From: Lineus longissimus
Taxonomy: Eukaryota; Nemertea; Pilidiophora; Heteronemertea; Lineidae
Length of the DNA stretch: 60,000 nucleotides
Assembly: GCF_910592395.1 (NCBI RefSeq)
Contig: NC_088312.1
Coordinates: 9,798,001-9,858,000 of the forward strand
Direction of reading: 5' to 3'
Made by a program: the position numbers and the translations under genes
In this document: one piece after another, positions 50,791-60,000 of the stretch
Layout of the letters: the number at the start of each line of letters is the position of its first letter
Numbering within the stretch: the first letter of the stretch is position 1
The notes under the pieces: model-generated
What the model was told of the DNA's origin: nothing
The model's input: the letters and a program-made list of their open reading frames with translations, nothing else
The model's database searches: none

Positions 50791-51052
50791 AAAAATAATT
50801 ATCCGCAGAACAATAGAAATCATCAAGACAGTTCAAGTTGTCCCTAACCTGCCCTGTCAAGATTTAGGGGAACACCAATAAATGGGTATTGTCTGAGAGG
50901 TAGGCCTAGCTTCCAGTTTGTCATCAACACCGCCTAGCCTCCCTTCAAAGTATACCATCGGGAATTTTTGCCCCAAACGAGTAGGAACTAATAAAAATGG
51001 AACATTTACAAGTCTAGGAAGTATAGCTACAGGGTCCATTAACACCCTATTT

Positions 51053-51173
51053 CAATTTGGCGACACTAGTGCTGTCTAGCGGCAAAAGATGGAACTGAGA
51101 GTTTCGGTCGAGGATTTCAGTTCCACTTTTTGCCACAAGACAGCGCCACCATCAGCTTAAGCTAATTTGACAC
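51053..51173. mobile_element. Foldback (inverted-repeat) element
   Basis: The left arm at about 51053-51100 (gctgtctagcggcaaaag, then atggaactgag) is matched in inverse orientation by the right arm at about 51115-51173 (cagttccactttttgcca, then caagacagc). The arms are about 45 bp with several mismatches and enclose a short spacer, the structure of a foldback MITE. There is no coding content. Confidence 0.75.
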
Positions 51174-52729
51174 GGTGGGACTGGAATTGTTAGATTTTTC
51201 ATGCCTTTTCAAGGGAATATGTGTCCAACAAGGGATTCAGGTTTTTGATACTCCTGCCTCACATACAAAAAAATCGAGAGGCGGAGTATCGAAAACCACT
51301 GGTGCCAGGATGAGGATAGTTGATGCGAATAATAGGGACATGAGTCGTCATCTTCCCACACAAGGATGGAAAAATAAACCATGGTTGGTTGGTAACATAA
51401 CCAGCATAAGATCCATCATAGATTGCACCTGTCAAAAATAATCAGGCTTACTGGGCAGTAGTTAGGCGAATATGGCTGAGACAGTCACATGTTGCAATGC
51501 TACACGGCTGGAACAGTTCGAAAAAAAAGGAGCCGGGTGGGTTGCGACTTGCTGGGCATATTTATGGGAGAGAAGTAGTGTTCAGGAGTCTATACCCAGA
51601 GGGTCATAAATTTCTTTAGGCAAGTGTAACGTATTCTGAACCATCAGAGTTTATCGGTCCGTGACCCCCCTCATACACACATTGGTGTAACGGAGTCCGG
51701 GTCGACTGAGTGGAACCAAGGCTTGAGGGTCAAGATGGGTGCAACGGGAAGGTCTTGAAAACAGACCACAAAGCATCATTTATAAATAAAGAGGGGACCG
51801 TGTTCGGTGGACAGTTGTCTCCTGGTGGCGGCCAGTCCTTTGCACGTTGTGACAGAGACATGCAGCATGGCTGGGACAGTTTTGGGACTTGATTAAGGCG
51901 GCAGACAGGTTGTGACATACATGGCAGTAGCAGTCATTAACACGTCTTTGCCCTCAGTGCTCTTTACGAATCTCAGATCAATGCAATGAAGTTATTCAGC
52001 ATTCATTTTTCAGATTGAAATTAGATGGGACACAGGTGAGGTGGTGGTTTACGGATCTGATGTGACCGCCTGGTTGCAACTTAATAGGGTAGGTTGGAGG
52101 TGCTGGTATTAAAAATTGTATCTGGTTGTGTCATCTTAATATATTCAAAGTCCTTCACAGATAATGTAAGATACCAAATATGGATTAAATCTATACGTAG
52201 ATACCAACACGATTTAGTTTGTGGTAAGGCTCCTCATATGGTTCCCTCAAACATTGTAAAGGCCATGCGCCAGAAGCGACGTTGGATTGGTTGTGACATT
52301 GTCGTTTCAAAAGTCACTACAACGTGTACAAAATGTGCGAAGAAGTAACAGCGTCAATATTTTCCACATTTGCCGGGACTACTAGTTATTGTCCTCACTA
52401 ATAGGTGGCATCATAGACAATATACCTGAAACATACCTGATACGTAAGTGGAGTCAACACCATGGTAGTAATGCCGAGAGAATTTGCACAACATAAAGGT
52501 CGTGGTATGTGGGTAAGTTCGGATAAAGATAAGCTGTGATCTAACGGTCATCAGAACCATGTTTGTGGTTCATGGAATAATTCGTCCCCCATTTCCCCCG
52601 TGGTAATTTTTAATTTCAAGAAGTTGCGAAGTTCCACTCTTTTAGCTTAGACGGCAGCATGCACCTGCCAGCTGGGTCCTGTTAAAATCATTTGCCGACC
52701 TTAGGCTGATGAAGAAACTCACGAAACTC

Positions 52730-52820
52730 TACAGGGTGGCCCAAAAAGGTTTTCCCTTGCCAAATAGAATTCTATTGTGTATCCATTGTGTGAGGGAAAA
52801 TAATTCTGGGCCACCCTGTA
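52730..52820. mobile_element. Small mariner-type MITE
   Basis: The element begins TACAGGGTGGCCCA and ends TGGGCCACCCTGTA. Counting one more base on each side, the 15-bp terminal inverted repeat (CTACAGGGTGGCCCA) is perfect. Terminal CAGGGTGGCCCA between TA dinucleotides is typical of Tc1/mariner elements. At about 91 bp it has no room for a transposase. A partial match (ctacagggtgga) recurs at about 53,045. Confidence 0.82.
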
Positions 52821-52888
52821 GTACATGAACGTCACCCTGTTCAAAGACATCATTACCTGCAGAAATGACTTTCGGCCAATGAGACAGT

Positions 52889-53050
52889 AGTGCACCATGT
52901 CTCTTCTGGATGTGCCCTCCCCTTCATAACTGGCCATGTTGCCAGAGAGTGTACCAAGTCTTTGCTGGATGTGCCATGCCCCTTCACTATGCGTACTCAG
53001 TCTGATCTGGATGTGTACTCTCCCAACGTAGTGCACCATGTTTCTACAGG
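52889..53050. repeat. Degenerate tandem repeat with gtgcaccatgt...ctggatgtg units
   Basis: Three diverged units of about 50-58 bp share tctggatgtgcc-like and gtgcaccatgt-like segments, starting near 52,890, 52,948 and 53,000. They create a spurious minus-strand frame that is not annotated as coding. Confidence 0.65.
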
Positions 53051-54618
53051 GTGGACCTTGTCTCCACCCTTCGGAAAAATGTGTCTCATTTTCACATGGT
53101 GAATACCTGATCATTTTCATAAAGGGATTGCATGAAATCAGAACACCAGACCTGGAGAGACAGCAGATACTGAAACAACCATACCATAACATGCTGCCAC
53201 AACTAGACACAGTGATAATACAGCATATGCTGTCACAACCAGACTTGAAAGACCAAAACGTGACCAAAACGTAAACAACAACACGTGAGTATGATCTTAA
53301 AATAGAAACTTATGAACGGAATTCCACGCCGTGACGTCATTTGCACCGACGAACGGCCATGTTTGATTTCCCCCACTAAATTGGTGGAAATCGGAACTTC
53401 AGGGAAATTGCTTTCGTTATGATCATCTGAAATAACCACGGATTTTGGCTGATCGGATCATCTATTTCTCTCAAATTGGTGCTAGAACGTTGGAACAGTA
53501 ATCCAGCTAATGTAATATGTCCATGGTTGAACATCTATTGTAATAATGGCACATCAATCGGGGTCCGAATCTCTCAGCAAATTTCATGTTGACAAGCCAG
53601 GTGGGTGGACATACTTTGCATGTACTGCGTTGTTACGTAGGCTATACACATACAGGACTGAGGTACTCGGGTAGGCCTAGTAGTAGTAGGCTTAGGCCTA
53701 TTTGTACAATGAATGTGATAATGCATCTGGCCGTTTGGATGTATCATAACAAATGCTTGAGGTCATGTCAGGGAGTTATAACATACTATTTCAATTATTT
53801 GACACTTGGGAACTTCGGTCTCGAATATGACAATATGCCGATGCATTGGCCATTGCTGTTGATTGCATGGTTGGTTGGTACGGTTGCGCATAACTGACGT
53901 GATCTCTATTATTATTAAGGCCTATCTCCGTCGAAGAAAACACAACGTTGTGCTCAACTACAAATGGTGGATAATCGGGTGCGCAACACAGTGTTTTCTT
54001 TGAAGATATACGTTGGCACTAGCACTAGCAGTCATCTCAGTTACTTTCAAACCGTACCATTTTTTATCTGGGACCATAGTTCCGATGTGTCATATCCTAA
54101 CTATATAGGCCTAATTATGCTATAGATACTGCTCTGGCTATGCTCATCGTGGGGTGATGTGACTGATCCCCTAAATCAATTGCAGAATCCCTGACAAGTG
54201 CCAAGGAACAGGTCATCACTGCCAAAACTAGTTTGATGGCTTACCCCTCCTTGAAGCATTTTGAAGCACTTATCAATGTCAGGGATTCTGCAATGAAGCC
54301 AACAATGAATAATTGACAATTTCGCACATGCCCAAGTGAAATTAGGCTAATTGACAGCCTTTCCCCTTTGCTTGTTGCTGACTCCCGTGTAGCATAAGCA
54401 GTATTCCGCCTTTGATTTTTTACAAGAAATGCAATCCCATGATTCAAGCAACGCATACAATGTCAGTGGTCAGCAAACATATGGATCGAGCAGAATAAAT
54501 TTGTCCATTCCCTACTGTTGGCGGATTCATTTTCAATTTTGAGTTGAGTTGCCAATTCATGAATTGCAGCATGTTTTAATGTTTGTTCACGAGTGCAATT
54601 TCTCTTGCATGCTTGCAG

Positions 54619-54642
54619 CAGATGTCCGGGAGGATGACGCAG
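54619..54642 (+). CDS. Unrecognised divergent gene, predicted 24-nt microexon
   Basis: Acceptor gcttgcag and donor GCAG/gtaaag bound 24 nt. Entering and leaving in phase 1, it reads ADVREDDA plus the first base of a Glu codon. It would join exon 1 and the following exon in frame. A length this short is weak evidence alone; the phase agreement and acidic composition shared with the later exons raise it. Confidence 0.45.
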
Positions 54643-57048
54643 GTAAAGTGGCCATTGCACAATTTCTTTGTGGTGGAAACCTTTTAGGCGTTAGTGATTT
54701 ATCTATCTCTCTTCTTCTCCATCATTATTTTCAGTTTGTGTTACACTGCTTGGGTGGTTTCCTGTTTGAAAGAACATAGACAATCAAGTTTTTGGCAATT
54801 TGGATTCTGTAGATTGTCCAGTCAATTAGTCACCCTTAAATCAAAGAATCAATTCCCCAGCTTGCCAAGAATCACGCATAGAGATGAGAACCAGATCCTG
54901 CAAAAAAACAACTGACAGTGACACCTAGACCTAGGTATGGTCAGTGGGGAGGGTGGACGTCGCTCGGCTGTCCATTATGATTACCCACTTTGGCTCAACT
55001 GGTCGATCGTCGATAGAAAACATATTTGTTCAGCAGACCCGACTTCGATTACCGATTCACACTTTGTGATCTACATTTATACACGCATTCGTAGCCACAA
55101 GGCCTGTGGATGCGATGTACATAATGTATCCTATGCATTGGTTTTATTTCCGAACATTTTATCACAACAGCTGTTGCTCAGCGAGAGCGCAACTATTGTG
55201 TCCTATGCCTGATGTGTAACATGGTCGTGAAATCCTCTCATTCATCACCATTCCATAACACATACTCAAGACAATTGTTGATATAAAAATAATCATCCAG
55301 GGCTCATTAACCCTTTTGAGTAGGTCTTCAGCAGCAAACAATGTTTGCATTTTTTAGAAGTGAAAATTGAAATCTGGAGAGAACTACCTTTCCAACTTCA
55401 CTTGAAGGGTCATTACCAATGTTCACAACATTTTGAGATTTTGTTGAATATTGTATAAACTGTCGTACCACGTTGAAGTGCATGGTGATTTGTACCACTT
55501 TAGTCAGAATATATCAAGAAAAGAGGCTACTTGGTTTATGTTTTAAAATGAGGGAGGCCTTTACTCGACGAGTCCACATCTATCATAGCTGTTAAAAAAG
55601 CTTCAGCGGGGTAAATGAACTCATCTGCATGTGTGGCTGTTGGCTGAGGACAAATCACCAACCTACATGTAATCTAGGGAAATACACACTCGTTCCAGTA
55701 GCATCTATTCATAATTTACATATCAATGATTTCATGATGATAATAATATTCTAATTCTATCATGTGTTCAAGCAATCATTTCACCATTCTGATCAGATGT
55801 TTTTTTCATCGCTTGGAGATGAGACAACTAAAAAAAATATCCTGCCATGTGGCGGTTCAGGAACAGAACAGATGGATGGATCAGTAATAATAGATTTGCC
55901 CTGGCATAAATAAATCATCATCTTGCCTTTGTAGTAAATCAGATCGGATGTACTTGCTCCAATTTGAGTCACAATTTAAAGGCAGAGTCATGCGTCAAGA
56001 CAGGCTACGCCCTTCCTCCCCTCATTGATCATTTTGGCCCTTTGTGGTGAAAATGTTCAATATGTCCCTTGGACAGTTGTAAAGTATGCCCTCTGGGTCT
56101 GAATGAAGGGCCGCAGCTATACAAATGTAGCTGAAGTATTACCCTGGCCTTAGATTGGGCACAAAATACCCAAACGTGTAGTATTATAAGGATTGCCGTC
56201 ATATTCATCATGGTCACCCTCTCAGAGGAATTCATGATTGATATTTTGTTACTGCTGCCATCACAATGGTCATCCGAAGTCAGGTGGTTGATCAATATTT
56301 TGTTCCCATTCGACCAACGTGTTTCATGGTATAGTGTGCTTCTGTCATTTCCCTCATTTTCCCAATGGGCACCGGCAATGTGGCCGGTATTGTTGTGCTT
56401 ATCGATCTGTGCATATTTGTTTACAATACAATCTTTGAGGTTGATACTGAATGATATGTAGTAGAAATTTCCATTTTTTTCATCTGAATATTTAAAAATT
56501 TACATGTAAATCTGTTTGGAAAGAAGTATCAGATTCAGAAGTAGTAAATGACATCCCCTTCCTGCCATTGGAATTTGCATTGCCCACTTGTTGTAGTAAT
56601 CTGCAGTCATTGACCCAAATCAATGTTGCATTTGACATTTTTAAAACCATATCTATTGCTGCCCATTTGCCATTGTTACAATGGTTGCATACTGGGCGGT
56701 ACTGGTGACTGGATTTTTTACCATCTGCATCAACTGTCTCAAGCACTCATATTTGCGTGATACGTGAAATCTATCTGGTTGACAAGAGGTTAATAGTTGG
56801 AAAATCTTGGAGCGCCCTTTAGTATGTCCTTTAGTCTCATCCTCTTTGTGCTAGATAGTAGCTTTATCATGAATGAAGGAATTGTTGATTTCAGTCTCTA
56901 GTTCAAACTAGTTATGAAATTATGCCATGAGGTGTCGTGTCAAGTCCATTGCTAGCAGTCAGAAGAGAATTAAGAGGGGCAACAAGGAGCCAATATTTCC
57001 TTCTTCCCTATCTTACCAATAGTTGACACGTGTGTTTGTTGATTTCAG
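54643..57048 (+). other. Predicted intron of the divergent gene
   Basis: 2.4 kb of AT-rich DNA with short frames on both strands. No exon or clear repeat was recognised. Confidence 0.5.
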
Positions 57049-57153
57049 AATCCTCGGAGGGGAGCATAGAGCGAGAGCTGGAATGGACACGTGATCTTGA
57101 TGAACCACAGCTTGAATTTGATGAAACAGGACTAGAATTAGCAGCAGAAAGAG
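57049..57153 (+). CDS. Unrecognised divergent gene, predicted 105-nt exon
   Basis: This is the best supported exon of this gene, with acceptor ttgatttcag and donor AGAG/gtgagg, and phase 1 at both ends. It encodes ESSEGSIERELEWTRDLDEP, then QLEFDETGLELAAER, a strongly acidic, probably helical segment. I do not recognise a family. The clean splice borders, absence of stops and biased composition argue for real coding sequence. Confidence 0.65.
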
Positions 57154-58372
57154 GTGAGGTATTGACAAATAAAAAAAAACGACATGTGATAGATAATCAT
57201 TCCAAATGCATCTGTCCGATGGTTGAGTCTGTGATTTGATGGACTCTTGTTTCCTTTAATATACAACCCACCACATACAGTCGATCAACCACCTTCTCAA
57301 CCTGTTACTGACACTGACACGTCCCTGTCAAAATCTCCAACATGTTTTTCCTTACTCTGGCGTCAGGTCATGTTCAGTGGATCAAAAGGACTGTCAGTTT
57401 ACTTTTTTTCGTTCAGCAAACATTTTAAAGTCACGAAAAGATGGCTTGATCTTTTTACAGAAATGACAGGGAAATGTTTTGTTTGTTCAAGACTTGAAAG
57501 TAGAAGGGTCATGAGAGGACGTTGGAATAGAATTCAATCATTGCTGTATGCTCTGAATAGAGAAAGAGACATTTGATATACATGGCTTTTCAACAAGTGG
57601 AAAAAGTAGAACATTGGCGCTTGATTTAAGTCCATTACGACTTCCTGGCTAGTGTATCGGGCAAGAACAACTCATGTGATGCAGATTCTGAGGGCATCGA
57701 GGACTGACTGTTCGATCGCTGTCTTGTATTAGATGAATGAATACGCGACTTAATCCACATCTGGTAGTTATAGAAAGAATAATCTGTAGTGTATGGCCGG
57801 TATGATTCTGACTGTTCTAGAACTGAGTATTGTTTTTTGTGCTGATCTTAAATCTTATTTAGAACAATTGATACACATTCGATGTGTTGGTAGACCAATT
57901 TGTCAATGGCAATGATTTTCTTTCATGGAGAACAACTCTGAACGTTTATCACAAATAATTGCACTTATTGCCTGTGAACTTCATGTACATTTGATTTGTT
58001 TCATTGCTGGGAAAGAGCGGATTCTGGTGATTGTGTTTCACTGGATATTCTGCCACGGGTAATTTGCTTGGGACTTTTATGATAACCAAACGACACAATG
58101 CAGTGGAAAAATTGGAAGCATCTAATCCCAACAAATCCCAGAGATTACTATTTAGATTACTATTTTGTTACTATAAATAATTATATTGGCAAATACTGAC
58201 CAATTTTCCTCATTATTATACCGTTGTAAGAGGAGTCCACTGTGAATCATCCATCAGTTACTTGTAAATAAGCAAAGTAAGCCTCCTACCTTCATCCTGT
58301 AGTGTCATACTGTATAAAAGATCAAAAAAATTGAAAATTTCTCCTGTTTTCATCTGCGTTCTCCTCTTACAG
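57154..58372 (+). other. Predicted intron of the divergent gene
   Basis: 1.2 kb. A 109-codon plus-strand frame inside (57247-57576) has no recognisable domain and is not joined by good splice sites. Confidence 0.5.
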
Positions 58373-58390
58373 AAATGAGCAAGGAACAAG
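58373..58390 (+). CDS. Unrecognised divergent gene, predicted 18-nt microexon
   Basis: Preceded by a good pyrimidine-rich acceptor (ctcctcttacag) and followed by a weaker donor (CAAG/gttaga), it adds EMSKEQ in phase 1. Such a short exon would be an in-frame cassette. Confidence is limited by its size and donor. Confidence 0.4.
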
Positions 58391-59068
58391 GTTAGAATGC
58401 ATGAAATTTGAATGACATTTTAGTGTTGTTTGTTAGACTTTTTCAGGGCCAACCTGTTTCTCAAACTCAGAAGTTCCTGTTTTATTTTGTTGTTACCTCA
58501 TATGTATATATAAACTCTTGATCAAGTAATCCTGATTTTCATATTTTCATTTTGGCTGTTTTTCATGTCGATTGCTTTACATTTACATTTGAATTTGAAT
58601 ATGTTGACTTTTGTACAGTAGCGCTCCATCTTGAGCAGGTCCACTACTCAGCCTCTACCAATACCATTGAGCTGATGAGGTTGGGAACATCATCAGCTCA
58701 ATGGCAGAGCAGTTGACCCGCAATCCAAAGATCTTTGATTCGAAGTGATTACTGAAGAACAAATCTTTGGATTGCTGCATGGTTCCACTGCTCTACCAAT
58801 GAACGATTGGCGCTGGGAACCTGGCTAGCTCAATGGTAGAGCAGTGGACCGGCAGTCCAAAGATCTGTGGTTCACATCCCAGTCAATCAAGGCAACTTGA
58901 TTTTCTGTATTTCTTTCATTCTTTCTAAAATGAGCCAGCATTTTCAAAGAAATTTGCTTCGTTGTTCGTATAAAAAAAAAATGTAATGGCATTCACCTTC
59001 ATCTGTCATGAGTGTTGATTTTGTTTGACTAATTTCATGTTATTCTTGTTGTTACCCGTTGCTTGCAG
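58391..59068 (+). other. Predicted intron carrying the tRNA-like cluster
   Basis: 678 bp between two microexons. Apart from the tRNA-like cluster I see nothing notable. Confidence 0.45.
58640..58890. mobile_element. Cluster of tRNA-like elements in alternating orientation
   Basis: At least four pieces share a tRNA A box (agctcaatggtagagca) and most share the anticodon-arm-like ccaaagatct. They are: an inverted A-box fragment near 58,645-58,678, a direct copy at 58,690-58,745, an inverted copy near 58,757-58,800 and a direct copy at 58,823-58,890 with a B box (GGTTCACATCC). Two perfect hairpins result: 15-bp arms at 58664-58678/58690-58704 and 13-bp arms at 58720-58732/58763-58775. The last copy looks most tRNA-like but has no clean anticodon stem-loop, so this is a SINE or tRNA-pseudogene cluster. 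Confidence 0.75.
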
Positions 59069-59089
59069 AGCTGGAACAAGATGAAGAAG
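59069..59089 (+). CDS. Unrecognised divergent gene, predicted 21-nt microexon
   Basis: Acceptor ttgcttgcag and donor GAAG/gtactt bound a 21-nt phase-1 exon reading ELEQDEE. Like the previous three, it starts by completing a Glu codon and is acidic. The gene continues beyond the window. Confidence 0.42.
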
Positions 59090-60000
59090 GTACTTTGTCC
59101 CCTCATTCAACTCATTCACCTCTGTAGTGGTTTCAATAGCATGTCGTGTCAACATTTCATGTTTTGATTTTTATGAACCAAGCTCATGTTTAGCTGCCTG
59201 TCCAGCTCCAGGTCCCACCTCACAGGCCTAATACATTTTGAAGAAAGTCTCAGTGAGTCATAGTTTCGACAGATTCAGGCATCTGGCAAAGGCATCAAAG
59301 GGGGCGTTGATCTTGGAAACAACTACAAGAGAGATCGAACTCAAGTGCCAAATGTGCATTTAGTGGGCATCTGAGGGCTATGGGAGTATATTTGCTTCTT
59401 GTGGAGAGGTGCCCTACAAAATTGTTACTTTCTCAGTCTGACGAAAAGTGGGTGGGCTGTACCCCTAAAATTCATCCCCCCTGAGATTTGTCCAACTAAG
59501 CAAAGCAAATTGAATAAGGAAGAGTGCCTAACTAAACTAGTCCGTATTGAATGAAAACTAGCCTCTCAAATCTAAGGTAATTTGTTAAAAATTGCATGAT
59601 TGTATCAGAAAATATGAGCTTGGTTTTTGGTGTGCTTTGATTATTTCTTACTTCTCATTTAGTGCATGTTCTCCTGGCATTGGATGTTTCACCTCAGTTC
59701 ATCTTTGCACATTGTACTTGTCTATTCTAGTAGTAAAACTTACTATTATAATTCTGTTATTGTTTTGAGTTTGACTATGTAGTAAGTTATCTGAATATAT
59801 AGTGCTTTCAGTGATTTTAGTGTGATGAGGAATTCTCATCCTTATCATTTCTTCATGATGTTACCCAGAACTCGAGTTCACATGACTATGAGCCACATGA
59901 TGTTACTGGATGGTCAAGCTCAGCACTTTCACTCTTGGACCAACACCCGCTTATCAGACTCTCAGAGAAAAAATGCTGGTGTCGTTCTAAATGTTGAAGC
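59090..60000 (+). other. Predicted intron at the right edge
   Basis: No further exon in phase with the preceding ones was recognised in the last 0.9 kb. Confidence 0.45.

Larger units (their letters stand above)
48313..54618 (+). other. Intron 1 of the divergent gene
   Basis: This 6.3-kb interval has no confidently recognisable exon, though small exons could be missed. It holds a G-rich cluster, a (GAA)n tract, a minisatellite, a foldback repeat, a MITE and a further degenerate repeat. An open frame at 49280-49678 and its antisense partner at 49515-49805 have no recognisable domain. Confidence 0.5.

Noticed and set aside
52719-53267. 182-codon minus-strand frame.
   Set aside because: Spans a MITE and degenerate tandem repeats; its length comes from repeat units.
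58823-58890. Functional tRNA gene.
   Set aside because: A and B boxes are present, but the anticodon stem-loop is imperfect and sister copies sit beside it in both orientations, favouring a repeat.

Overview
This is a window from an animal (metazoan) nuclear genome. It is moderately AT-rich, with short exons separated by long introns bounded by GT..AG, and there is no long uninterrupted gene except one very large exon. The two recognisable genes are conserved across bilaterians. The mix of introns, minisatellites, mariner-like MITEs and tRNA-derived elements would suit a marine invertebrate (a lophotrochozoan or non-vertebrate deuterostome). The sequence alone does not fix the species or phylum.

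Layout, left to right. (1) From 1 to about 15,574, minus strand: the 5' end of a TMTC-family gene, closest to TMTC3. Only the first two coding exons are visible (15387-15574 and 14199-14335). The rest of the gene must lie in or beyond the 14 kb of apparently intronic DNA at the left edge. A 39/40-bp minisatellite sits directly upstream of its start-codon exon. (2) 15,575-28,484: a gene-poor stretch between the 5' side of TMTC3 and the 3' side of ARID2, with several repeats. (3) 28,485-47,841, minus strand: a complete ARID2 (BAF200) coding region that I could assemble as 17 coding exons, about 1,892 codons, with every splice phase consistent. It has an N-terminal ARID domain, a helical middle region, an RFX-type DNA-binding domain, a giant disordered Pro/Gln/Ser-rich exon and two C-terminal C2H2 zinc fingers. 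(4) 47,842-48,269: a 428-bp CpG-richer segment between ARID2 and a divergently transcribed gene, very likely a bidirectional promoter. (5) 48,270 to the right edge, plus strand: the 5' part of an unrecognised gene, predicted from five small exons (43, 24, 105, 18 and 21 nt), all joined in phase 1 and encoding a Glu/Asp-rich N-terminus. Its introns hold minisatellites, a MITE with perfect terminal inverted repeats, a foldback element and a nested cluster of tRNA-like elements.

Functionally, ARID2 is the signature subunit of the PBAF chromatin-remodelling complex, and TMTC3 is an ER membrane protein of the O-mannosyltransferase family that acts on cadherins. They are probably just neighbours, not partners. 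I found no new biological system. The most unusual structures are the chain of symmetric microexons, the tandem minisatellite that carries splice-acceptor-like sequence in each unit, an exact 207-bp (69-codon) tandem duplication in an ARID2 intron, and the alternating-orientation tRNA-like cluster.
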